Shown in pieces: positions 16,273 to 22,737 of a stretch of DNA of 64,000 nt. Position numbers and translations under genes: made by a program. Below the pieces are notes generated by a model. The model searched no databases. It saw nothing but the letters and a program-made list of their open reading frames with translations, and had not been told where the DNA came from. Within the stretch, counting starts at the first letter, position 1; each line of letters starts with the position of its first letter. The stretch comes from an uncultured beta proteobacterium. GTDB taxonomy: Bacteria > Pseudomonadota > Gammaproteobacteria > Burkholderiales > Burkholderiaceae_C. The stretch is from the NCBI GenBank assembly GCA_903938815.1, contig CAJAES010000039.1, positions 20,892-84,891 of the forward strand. The letters are read 5' to 3'.

Positions 16273-16502
16273 CAGTAGCCAACCCAACCCGGGGCGGCTT
16301 GCCCAATCGCCAGGCTGGGCCGGCTCATCACCTAGTTTCAGTAACCACCCCAACCAGAGGCGGCTTGCACCCCCAACCTGGCCGGCTACAAGACCATGCT
16401 CTTCCAGTAACCGCCCAATCCAGAGGCGGCTTGCACGCAGTGGGACGCGATCACGCGCGCCGTCAACTTCCAGTAACCGCCCAAACCAAAGGCGGCTTGC
16501 AC
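16273..16502 (-). CRISPR. Type IV CRISPR array, 4 repeats and 3 spacers
   Basis: Four copies of an about 32-bp repeat begin at 16273, 16339, 16405 and 16471, exactly 66 bp apart, leaving three 34-bp spacers (16305-16338, 16371-16404, 16437-16470). On the plus strand the repeat begins CAGTAACCGCCC, ends GGCGGCTTGCAC and contains a CCGCC/GGCGG hairpin. The copy at 16273 is the most degenerate, as expected for the leader-distal end, so transcription is probably on the minus strand together with the cas genes. In that direction about 8 nt (TACTGGAA-like) follow the hairpin, the size of a Cas6-generated 5' handle. R4 ends 9 bp from the casDinG stop codon, leaving no room for a separate leader. There is no cas1/cas2 in the window. 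Confidence 0.9.
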
Positions 16503-16511
16503 CGAACTCAC

Positions 16512-18119
16512 TCAAGTCATTGATTCGCTTGCATAAACCTTGCTTTCGACCTCTGGAAAACCCTCCGCCCTCATGCGGAAATGAGCCTCGGCATGGTGGT
16601 TCTTGCAGAGCACTTGCAAGTCGTCCAGCGTCGTCGTCCGGGCGCCATGAGCCAGCGGGACAGCATGGTGCACATCCAGCAGGTGAAGGGCTGTGACGTC
16701 GCAATCCGGCCACTGGCACCGATGGCCGTGGTGACGCAGCGCCATGTTGCGCAGGCTGGTTCGCTCCCGCTTGAAGTGGGCCACCCACTCGGGGGTGCCC
16801 TCCAGGGCCGAGACCGCATCGTCCCAGTCGACGCTGAAGCGCGCGGGGATCGCCTCACGCAGTTCCGGGCGGCCAGAGCGCGGGTCGAGCAGCAGCAGCA
16901 GGCACTGGGCGTCCGGCGTGCGCAGCCCACGGTGCAGGCCCTGGTCGGTGCGCCGGACAGCCACCACGCGGCTGTCGACGTAGTGGCTGATGAAGCGGCC
17001 GGCCAAGATCAACGGCGCGCCGTAGGGCGCTTTCGGCAGAGCCACCGTCTTCCATCGAAGTCGTGGCTCATCCAGGCCCGACCAGGCGCCTGCGGCCACC
17101 AGGATGCCGTCGTCACGACAGCGGTCTACAGCCGACTGCAAGGGCTCCCGCCCATCTCGGAGCACGGCGCCTGGCAGCAGTGCGCCCAGGGCCTGGGTGT
17201 CGGCGTGGCTGGTGGTCAGGACCAGGGCAGGCCTGGGCGCCTGCAGGATGCGATGCACTTTCTGCTCGTCGCTCATGGCCTTGAGCGCCACCTCGACCCT
17301 CAGACGACCGTGCGCCTTGGGATCGATGTGGCGGCTGGCCGGGTCCACAACGGGCAGGCCGAGGCTGCCGACGAAGTGATCGAAGCGCCCCGCAACCTGC
17401 AAGGTGCCGCTGGTGAAAATGGCCCTGGGCAACTCGCGCAACAGCGGCCTCAGCATGCGTCCCGGCATGCGGTGCTTCAGCGCCAGATCGCCTTCCTCGG
17501 TCCAACCGACGGCCTTGTACCAGGCCGGGTGGGCCAGCGCGTGCAGGATGGCCGCCGCGCAGGCTCTGTCCTCTGCTTCGCGGGCATGCAGCTTCACACG
17601 CTCCGCGGCGCGGCGCGGGTCGGTCTCTCCGGGCGCCACGTCGTCGAAAGTCTTCGCACCGACGACAAAGGTGCCCCGCAGATCGGCCGCGTCGGCCAGC
17701 AGGTCCGCCTCGTCGAACAGCACGACCTCGCGCGCGCGCAGCCCGGCGTAGCCCGGGTTCAGGCTGTCGATCAGCGCCGCCGCATGCGTCAGCACGAGGA
17801 CCTGGGCGCGCAGGGCGCGTTCGCGGTGCTCGCGATGCGCGCGGTCGGATTCGAAGGCTTGCCGAGGTTGCAGCGCTTCCACGGTGGCATCGACGCCCTG
17901 CCGCGCTGCCGTCAACGCAGCACTCGACAGGTACTGCTCGATCAACTGCCGCGTGCTCATCGCAATGGCCACGCGGCGCCCAGAGCGCAAGAGCGGGATG
18001 CTGTAGCCGTGGGTCTTGCCCAGGCCCGCCGCAGCGCCGGCCAGCAGCGGGGCGCCGGGCGCCAAGGCGCCCTCGATCAACCTCGCATAGGCTGCCTGCT
18101 CTGCGCTGCGGTAGATCAT
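16512..18119 (-). CDS. csf4: CasDinG helicase with C-terminal HNH nuclease domain (type IV CRISPR effector)
   Basis: A 535-residue superfamily 2 helicase of the DinG type. Walker A is AAAGLGKTH (Lys35), the DEAD box is LFDEADLL (136-139), and later helicase blocks include PRAIFTSGTLQVAGRFDHF and RPALVLTTSHADTQALG. It lacks the four-cysteine Fe-S insertion of housekeeping DinG. Residues 460-515 form an HNH domain: CQWPDC (C468, C473), LDVHHAVPL (H484, H485), LCKNHHAEAH (C505, H508, H513). The usual Asn position has Asp (LDDLQVLC). In type IV-A systems CasDinG is recruited to the R-loop and unwinds target DNA; the HNH adds a likely nuclease. The ATGA overlap with csf2 fixes the start at 18119. 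Confidence 0.9.
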   Translation of the reverse strand: MIYRSAEQAAYARLIEGALAPGAPLLAGAAAGLGKTHGYSIPLLRSGRRVAIAMSTRQLIEQYLSSAALTAARQGVDATVEALQPRQAFESDRAHREHRERALRAQVLVLTHAAALIDSLNPGYAGLRAREVVLFDEADLLADAADLRGTFVVGAKTFDDVAPGETDPRRAAERVKLHAREAEDRACAAAILHALAHPAWYKAVGWTEEGDLALKHRMPGRMLRPLLRELPRAIFTSGTLQVAGRFDHFVGSLGLPVVDPASRHIDPKAHGRLRVEVALKAMSDEQKVHRILQAPRPALVLTTSHADTQALGALLPGAVLRDGREPLQSAVDRCRDDGILVAAGAWSGLDEPRLRWKTVALPKAPYGAPLILAGRFISHYVDSRVVAVRRTDQGLHRGLRTPDAQCLLLLLDPRSGRPELREAIPARFSVDWDDAVSALEGTPEWVAHFKRERTSLRNMALRHHGHRCQWPDCDVTALHLLDVHHAVPLAHGARTTTLDDLQVLCKNHHAEAHFRMRAEGFPEVESKVYASESMT

Positions 18120-19099
18120 GCGGCGGCGGGTTCCTGGATGTAGGTGCGGCCGACATCCGTCCATTGCACTGTGGCCGGCCGATAGTTGCCAAAGCCCACG
18201 ACGACGAGCACCTCGCCGTCGTCCTTGGTGAAGGTGACATTGCCGGCAACCTCGCCGAAGCCGCGCGCCAGGTGCGCACCCAGCACCGGCTTGCGGCTGA
18301 TGCGCTCGAAGGCCCCGACCAGGATGCCGAGGTCGCGGGGTCGGGCCCGATGCACGACGAGCTTGCCCGTGAGGTCGATGCCCGCGGGGATGGCCTGGAT
18401 CTGGAGCAGGTGCTTGGTGTTCTCGGAGACGTCGTCGCCCTTGGCAACCTTCTTCTGGGCTTTCAGCTCTTCGAGCTTGACTTCCATCTCCTCGGCCTGC
18501 TGCGACTTGTTGGCGCGCTTGGCCTTCATCAGCTCCCGCTGGGTGACCTTGATCATGTTCTCGACCTTCGAGGCGGAGGCTTGCCGGTCGCGTCGAGCGT
18601 AGAGCGCGTCATGCTCATCATCGCCCAGCAGGTCCATGATGTCGCGGTTGGCATCGAGGTCGCGGCGGATGACGCTGAAGGACTCGGCGGCCACGTTGAC
18701 CGCGGGCATCAGGTGCGAAACGAGCAGGCGGCTGGCCATCTTCCAGGTGCCGAAGAGGTCCAGCAGCGGCTGGCTGTCACGCAGGGCCTGCTGCTCGGCC
18801 ATGCGCACCTGTTCGATCTCCGTGTCCTCCTCCGGGCGCAGGTCCTGGCCCAGCGCGGCCATGTACGCCACCTCGAGCTTGACCTTCCGGCCACCACGCT
18901 CGAACTCGTCGGCGGCTGCTTCGTGGCGGATGCGGCCACGCAGCTGGGAGGCCGGGACGAAGACGGTGCGCTGATGCCGGCCGTCGGCGTCGACCCCGCG
19001 GGTCATCAGGGGCAGGCCCTCGATGCTGTGATGCGTGAAGCTGACCGGGTTCAAGGTGCGCAAGGTGATGACGCCGAAGAGGAAAGGGCTGGAGTTCAT
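18116..19099 (-). CDS. csf2: Csf2, Cas7-like backbone subunit of the type IV effector
   Basis: A 327-residue Cas7-family (RAMP) protein that should polymerise along the crRNA spacer. Its N-terminal part has the Cas7/Csf2 pattern TVFVPASQLRGRIRHEAADEF-like, seen as VPASQLRGRIRHEAA. A charged, Lys/Gln-rich helical insertion follows in the middle (KVENMIKVTQRELMKAKRAN to KLEELKAQKKVAKG), likely the thumb/finger region. The C-terminus returns to a RAMP strand pattern (VLGAHLARGFGEVAGNV). It lies 13 bp after cas6 and overlaps casDinG by 4 bp. Confidence 0.88.
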   Translation of the reverse strand: MNSSPFLFGVITLRTLNPVSFTHHSIEGLPLMTRGVDADGRHQRTVFVPASQLRGRIRHEAAADEFERGGRKVKLEVAYMAALGQDLRPEEDTEIEQVRMAEQQALRDSQPLLDLFGTWKMASRLLVSHLMPAVNVAAESFSVIRRDLDANRDIMDLLGDDEHDALYARRDRQASASKVENMIKVTQRELMKAKRANKSQQAEEMEVKLEELKAQKKVAKGDDVSENTKHLLQIQAIPAGIDLTGKLVVHRARPRDLGILVGAFERISRKPVLGAHLARGFGEVAGNVTFTKDDGEVLVVVGFGNYRPATVQWTDVGRTYIQEPAAA

Positions 19100-19112
19100 G
19101 TCGGCTCCCTGG

Positions 19113-19595
19113 TTACTGGACGATCAGCAGGTTGAGTCCAAAGGCCTTTCCGACGCGACCGATGCCGTTGACGAGACAGCGCGCGAAAGAGTCCGGCTCG
19201 GTCACGCGCAGCAGGCCGGTGAACTCGCTGGCGTCGACGGTGAAGCGGCGGCCGTCGTGGGTCTGCACCTCTTGCATACGGCCCGAGACATGCACGCCCA
19301 CGACCTCGAAACCGTGCTTGGCGCCCTCCTTGTGCAGCCAGTCGCTGCGGCCGCGCCAATCGGCCACGGGCAGATAGCGGTGACGCCTGCCGTCGCGCAG
19401 GGCCACGCAGGCGGTGGTGGTGAATGCCAGCAACTTGCCCGCCGGATGAAACGGGGGCTGGGCCTCGCTGGGCCGGATGCGCAGTTGAGTGCCCTCATCA
19501 GCCCACAGCGCGGGCCTGCCCTGGCAGAACTGCTCGACGATGCGATGCAACGCGTAGCCGCGCACACGCGGTGGTTTGTCGATCAGGATGTCCAT
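19113..19595 (-). CDS. cas6: Cas6e-like crRNA endonuclease (Cas6/Csf5 position)
   Basis: A 160-residue Cas6-family RNase that should cut the repeat RNA at the base of its hairpin and stay in the complex. The N-terminal RGYALHRIVEQF places Tyr14 and His17 in the Y-x-x-H arrangement that is catalytic in Cas6e. The C-terminal glycine-rich loop VNGIGRVGKAFGLNLLIV is the RNA-binding signature. At 160 residues it is shorter than typical Cas6e (about 200). The open frame extends upstream to 19847, but only the ATG at 19595 gives family-like sequence; this start overlaps the preceding gene by 13 bp. Confidence 0.85.
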   Translation of the reverse strand: MDILIDKPPRVRGYALHRIVEQFCQGRPALWADEGTQLRIRPSEAQPPFHPAGKLLAFTTTACVALRDGRRHRYLPVADWRGRSDWLHKEGAKHGFEVVGVHVSGRMQEVQTHDGRRFTVDASEFTGLLRVTEPDSFARCLVNGIGRVGKAFGLNLLIVQ

Positions 19596-19993
19596 GACTT
19601 TTCCTTGGTCGCGTCGTAGGTCTTGGTGTGTCCCTGGCTGCACTCCCGCGCAGCCATGGGGTGGTAGGTGACGAACAGGTCCCGCGCGGTCATCGTTCGC
19701 TTTCCGAGCGCCAGGAGCATGCAGGGCTCGCCGGACTTCAGCGCCGCCAGGATGGCGGTCTTGCGATCTATCGCGATGTCGAAGCCAGCAGACAGCACGG
19801 CCTTGAAGCTTGTGGCCACGCCGTGCGGCGTGATGACCATCCAGCACGATGACAACCTGAGGAACTTGCCCGTGTACTGCGGCAGGCTGATGCTCATCAC
19901 GGTGTTGGCGTCGTCCACGGCGTCGCCCGTGACCAACTCGCGCGGCAGCAGGCGGTAGCCCGAGTAGCGCATGAAGAACTCGGCGCCGTTCAT
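19583..19993 (-). CDS. Small type IV Cas subunit (Csf1 position), unassigned
   Basis: A 136-residue protein starting MNGAEFFMRYSGYRLLPREL, encoded between csf3 and cas6. Its ATG overlaps the csf3 stop by 4 bp (ATGA) and its 3' end overlaps cas6 by 13 bp, so it is certainly part of the cas operon. By elimination it occupies the place of Csf1, the Cas8-like large subunit of type IV. It is much shorter than usual Csf1 and lacks a CxxC zinc finger; the cysteines are isolated (C50, C91, C118). It may be a minimal Csf1 or a new small subunit. Confidence 0.7.
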   Translation of the reverse strand: MNGAEFFMRYSGYRLLPRELVTGDAVDDANTVMSISLPQYTGKFLRLSSCWMVITPHGVATSFKAVLSAGFDIAIDRKTAILAALKSGEPCMLLALGKRTMTARDLFVTYHPMAARECSQGHTKTYDATKEKSWTS

Positions 19994-20616
19994 GCAGTCA
20001 TCGTTGGCACGAAGCAGCAGGTGCGGTTTCGGACGTCCCAGTAGGGCGCCTTCCAGGCAGCCTCCATGGGAATCCAGTCGCCACCAGCCGTCCAACGCTC
20101 GGTGGGCACGGGACGCAGCGGCTCGCCCAGGTAGCCGATCAGCCCGTCGAGATCGTCGTGCTGCGCATGCCAGTGCTCCACTTCGCCGTAACCTGCAGAG
20201 CGCTTCTTGCCGATGAACGAGACACTCTGCACGACAGCCAGCACTGCATCCATGTGCCCGGTGGCATACCACTCGACCGCACGCGCCGTGCTGGCTGTGT
20301 AGGCGTTGAGCACGTTGCCGCCCTCGCGGCGACGCGCGAGGCCGATCTGGACGTCGCCATCCTTTGTGTTGGGCTGGATGACATGACCCCAGCAGGGCGT
20401 GTGCTCGGGCCGCATGCTGGCGACAAAGGAGGCGGGCGACTGACCGATCACGTCGACCGGGAATCCCGCGCTGGCGTAGTACAGGCCGTCGACGCAGTGC
20501 AGCAAGTCCGTGACGTCGCCCCGGCCGAGTACGGCCATCAGCAGGGCGTCGAGGGTCGAGTAGCCGCGCTGGATGACGGGTGAGCGCAACCGCGCCCTCA
20601 GGACGAACGTGTCCAC
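19990..20616 (-). CDS. csf3: Csf3, Cas5-like subunit of the type IV effector
   Basis: A 208-residue Cas5-type RAMP protein expected to bind the 5' handle of the crRNA. It begins MDTFVLRARLRSPVIQRGYS followed by TLDALLMAVL, the N-terminal pattern of Csf3. A glycine-rich loop SVSFIGKKRSAGYGEV is at residues 131-146. No ATG is available near the 5' end. GTG at 20616, preceded by AGGG 5 bases upstream, gives the family-like start; a TTG at 20652 would add 12 residues. It is the first recognisable cas gene of the operon. Confidence 0.83.
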   Translation of the reverse strand: MDTFVLRARLRSPVIQRGYSTLDALLMAVLGRGDVTDLLHCVDGLYYASAGFPVDVIGQSPASFVASMRPEHTPCWGHVIQPNTKDGDVQIGLARRREGGNVLNAYTASTARAVEWYATGHMDAVLAVVQSVSFIGKKRSAGYGEVEHWHAQHDDLDGLIGYLGEPLRPVPTERWTAGGDWIPMEAAWKAPYWDVRNRTCCFVPTMTA

Positions 20617-20757
20617 GATGACCCTGCCAACGGACGAAGCGATATGCAGCAAGCCAGGGGCGCGAGGCGTGACTCCGTAACCAAGACCACCCGCATCTCG
20701 CCCGGGCGGCTGTGCATCGCTGCACTCGAATCACGATGGCGGACACCGCGCAAGGTT

Positions 20758-21633
20758 CTACTGCCTGGCATTGCCGGAACCCGTCGCGCGAGTTGATGGT
20801 GACGCCACCGGATCGTCGAACGGGCCGGCGGTAGTCGGGGCAGCACCGGGCCTCTCTGGGTCGCGTTGCGGAGCCAGTGGTCCTTCAGCCGCTCCATCCT
20901 GGATCTGGCCAAATTGGGGGCTCGTGGAGGGGGCCTGGTCGATCGGTTCTCGCCGGGTGCTAAACAGTTCGTCGTCGGACAGTAGGCGCCCTGCTGCAGG
21001 ACCGAATTGCGCAGTGCCCTGAAGTGAAGAAGCGCCGTAACGTGCCTGGTCCTGCATCCAGACGAACGCGCCGACCAGGAGCACGCCTGCGATGACAAGC
21101 ACCACTGACAGACTGATTCGGCGCGTCAGGGATGGCCCCACCTTGCCACTGACCTCGCTGGAGACCTTTTGGTAGTGCCACTGCAAGATGGCTGCATACA
21201 CGAGCAAGGCAGCGCCGCTGGCCGCGATCAAATTGAGTATCGCCCGATACCTGTCCTCCTCGATCACGGCGCGGTAAACGACGAATATCGTGAGCAGCGC
21301 GAGCCAGGACCGGCTGCGCCGGAACGCCTCACGCATTGGCGACGCCACGGGGTCTGTCCCGACTTCAACTGAAGAAGGCTGCCGGTCGGCGGCAAGAACG
21401 AAGAGTAGGGCTGCGACGATCCCAAAGCCAATTAGCTGCATCAGCAATTGGCCTACGGCGACCATCCCCACACGGGCGCCTGCTCGCTCTGACTGCGGCG
21501 GCGTCCCAATGAAGCTGTACCCCTCGAAGAAGACGGCACCACCCGGAAGATGAAGAGCGAACGGCGGGAAGAGGGTCATGCTGGCCACGACGGCGGCTGA
21601 GACCGTCAGGATCCCCCTTTGGCGTTGATTCAT
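20758..21633 (-). CDS. Hypothetical membrane protein upstream of the type IV cas genes
   Basis: A 291-residue protein with about five transmembrane segments: GILTVSAAVVASMTLFPPFAL, VGQLLMQLIGFGIVAALLFVL, SWLALLTIFVVYRAVI, LNLIAASGAALLVYAAIL and LSVVLVIAGVLLVGAFVW. A 90-residue disordered tail rich in Pro, Ser and acidic residues follows. I do not recognise a family. It is on the same strand as csf3, 141 bp upstream, and downstream of a good AT-rich promoter at 21918-21945, so it may be expressed with the cas operon. Alternative ATG at 21645. Confidence 0.6.
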   Translation of the reverse strand: MNQRQRGILTVSAAVVASMTLFPPFALHLPGGAVFFEGYSFIGTPPQSERAGARVGMVAVGQLLMQLIGFGIVAALLFVLAADRQPSSVEVGTDPVASPMREAFRRSRSWLALLTIFVVYRAVIEEDRYRAILNLIAASGAALLVYAAILQWHYQKVSSEVSGKVGPSLTRRISLSVVLVIAGVLLVGAFVWMQDQARYGASSLQGTAQFGPAAGRLLSDDELFSTRREPIDQAPSTSPQFGQIQDGAAEGPLAPQRDPERPGAAPTTAGPFDDPVASPSTRATGSGNARQ

Positions 21634-21651
21634 GGTGAACCCCATTCAGCG

Positions 21652-21885
21652 TCAAGGGAAGTCGGAGCGGATGCAGTTCAACAGCAGGCGCAGACTGCGA
21701 ACGCAAGCCGTCACCGCCTTCTTGGCTCCACTGCGTCGCCTCGCCCACTGGCGGCCTGCCGCGGCGGTCCAGCGCTCGAACATGAACGGGACACCGCCAC
21801 TAACGATGGCCTGCAGGAGGTAGCTGAACTGGATACCGGTCGCTGCGCCAGCCGGTGCGGCGTACATGACGGAGGGGGTGTGCAC
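21652..21885 (-). CDS. Small hypothetical protein, first gene after the AT-rich promoter
   Basis: A 77-residue open frame starting at GTG (21885). An internal ATG at 21867 gives MYAAPAGAATGIQFSYLLQA. The middle is mildly hydrophobic (GIQFSYLLQAIVSGGVPFMF) and the C-terminus is strongly basic (GRQWARRRSGAKKAV). No family is recognised. It is the first open frame after the promoter and lies just before the membrane protein gene. Confidence 0.4.
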   Translation of the reverse strand: MHTPSVMYAAPAGAATGIQFSYLLQAIVSGGVPFMFERWTAAAGRQWARRRSGAKKAVTACVRSLRLLLNCIRSDFP

Positions 21886-21917
21886 GTGACCGGAGTCTCC
21901 CTGTGATGAAATAACTT

Positions 21918-21945
21918 TTTATAGCAGTATTATTGTTTTGCACAA
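21918..21945 (-). promoter_or_regulatory. Predicted sigma-70-type promoter for the minus-strand (type IV) operon
   Basis: On the minus strand TTGTGC (-35, 21945-21940) and TATAAA (-10, 21923-21918) are separated by 16 bp in a markedly AT-rich patch within GC-rich DNA. It points towards the small gene, the membrane protein and the csf operon. No other comparably clear promoter is seen between here and csf3. Confidence 0.6.
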
Positions 21946-22163
21946 TATACCGGCATAGCACAGGCGAGACAACCGAGTCCGACGGCCAGGGGGTGTTCGT
22001 CGACTGCACGCATGCTCGGATCAAGTCGGCCACCCGCATGCGAGCCAAGCATCCACCAACCTAGGCGCAAGGCCTGACTCCTGAAAGCCGCGCAGCGGTG
22101 AATCGCGAGTCGAGCTGTGTCGCGAGGCCAGAGGAGCAGTCTCGCGCGCGGGAGCGCAACAGG

Positions 22164-22673
22164 CTACTGACCGTCTGCGCCCGCTTCGTCACCCACGCCC
22201 CAGACACCAGACGCGATGGACACGATGTCGCCGGCATCCAGCAATCCGTTTTCGTTCTGCCAGTGGAAGCGGTCGAGTTCGTCGTCCCACGCGTTCGTCC
22301 AGTAGTCGCGCAGGATCAACCGTGCGGCCGCATCGGCATCCAGGCCAGCGCGCGGCCCGGTGGCCACCGCGTGTGGATCCATCCAGCGGCTCCAGTTGTC
22401 GTCGTAGCCCTTGATCCACAGCACCCAGTGACGGTGGTGCGTGCACATCGACAGGTAGTAGGCGTCGATGCGCATGTGCATCGGCGACCAAGCCCATTCC
22501 ACCTGGGCGATGTAGCGGGCCGATCTCGGCATCGCAGGCGGGGCCAAATCTTCGACTTCCTTGCCGAACTTTGTCGACCAGTTCGCCGGCCGCTCGGGCA
22601 GCCCCTTGACGAGGTAGAGCCGCTGCTGAGGCAGTTCGGTGGGGAGCATCGGGATGCGGGGCTTGCGTGCCAT
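22164..22673 (-). CDS. Hypothetical protein downstream of the MetK-like gene
   Basis: A 169-residue Trp- and Tyr-rich soluble protein starting MARKPRIPMLPTELPQQRLY. It has clustered aromatic/acidic segments (AQVEWAWSPMHMRIDAYYL, WVLWIKGYDDNWSRWMD, RDYWTNAWDDELDRFHWQ). I do not recognise a family. GGAGG lies 7 bases before the ATG. It begins 64 bp after the MetK-like stop codon on the same strand and is probably the last gene of the MoxR–VWA–MetK operon. Confidence 0.6.
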   Translation of the reverse strand: MARKPRIPMLPTELPQQRLYLVKGLPERPANWSTKFGKEVEDLAPPAMPRSARYIAQVEWAWSPMHMRIDAYYLSMCTHHRHWVLWIKGYDDNWSRWMDPHAVATGPRAGLDADAAARLILRDYWTNAWDDELDRFHWQNENGLLDAGDIVSIASGVWGVGDEAGADGQ

Positions 22674-22737
22674 ATCGGTTCCTCCGTTCAATGGGTATTC
22701 ATCAGGGGACGACGCGTCCGGGGACCCATCGCTTCGC

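Noticed and set aside
16581..18143. 520-residue plus-strand open frame opposite casDinG
   Set aside because: Antisense shadow of the helicase gene; no motifs and no ribosome binding site.
22674..22737. SAM riboswitch or other leader near the MetK-like gene
   Set aside because: The gene is internal to an operon with ATGA coupling, and no structured leader is visible.
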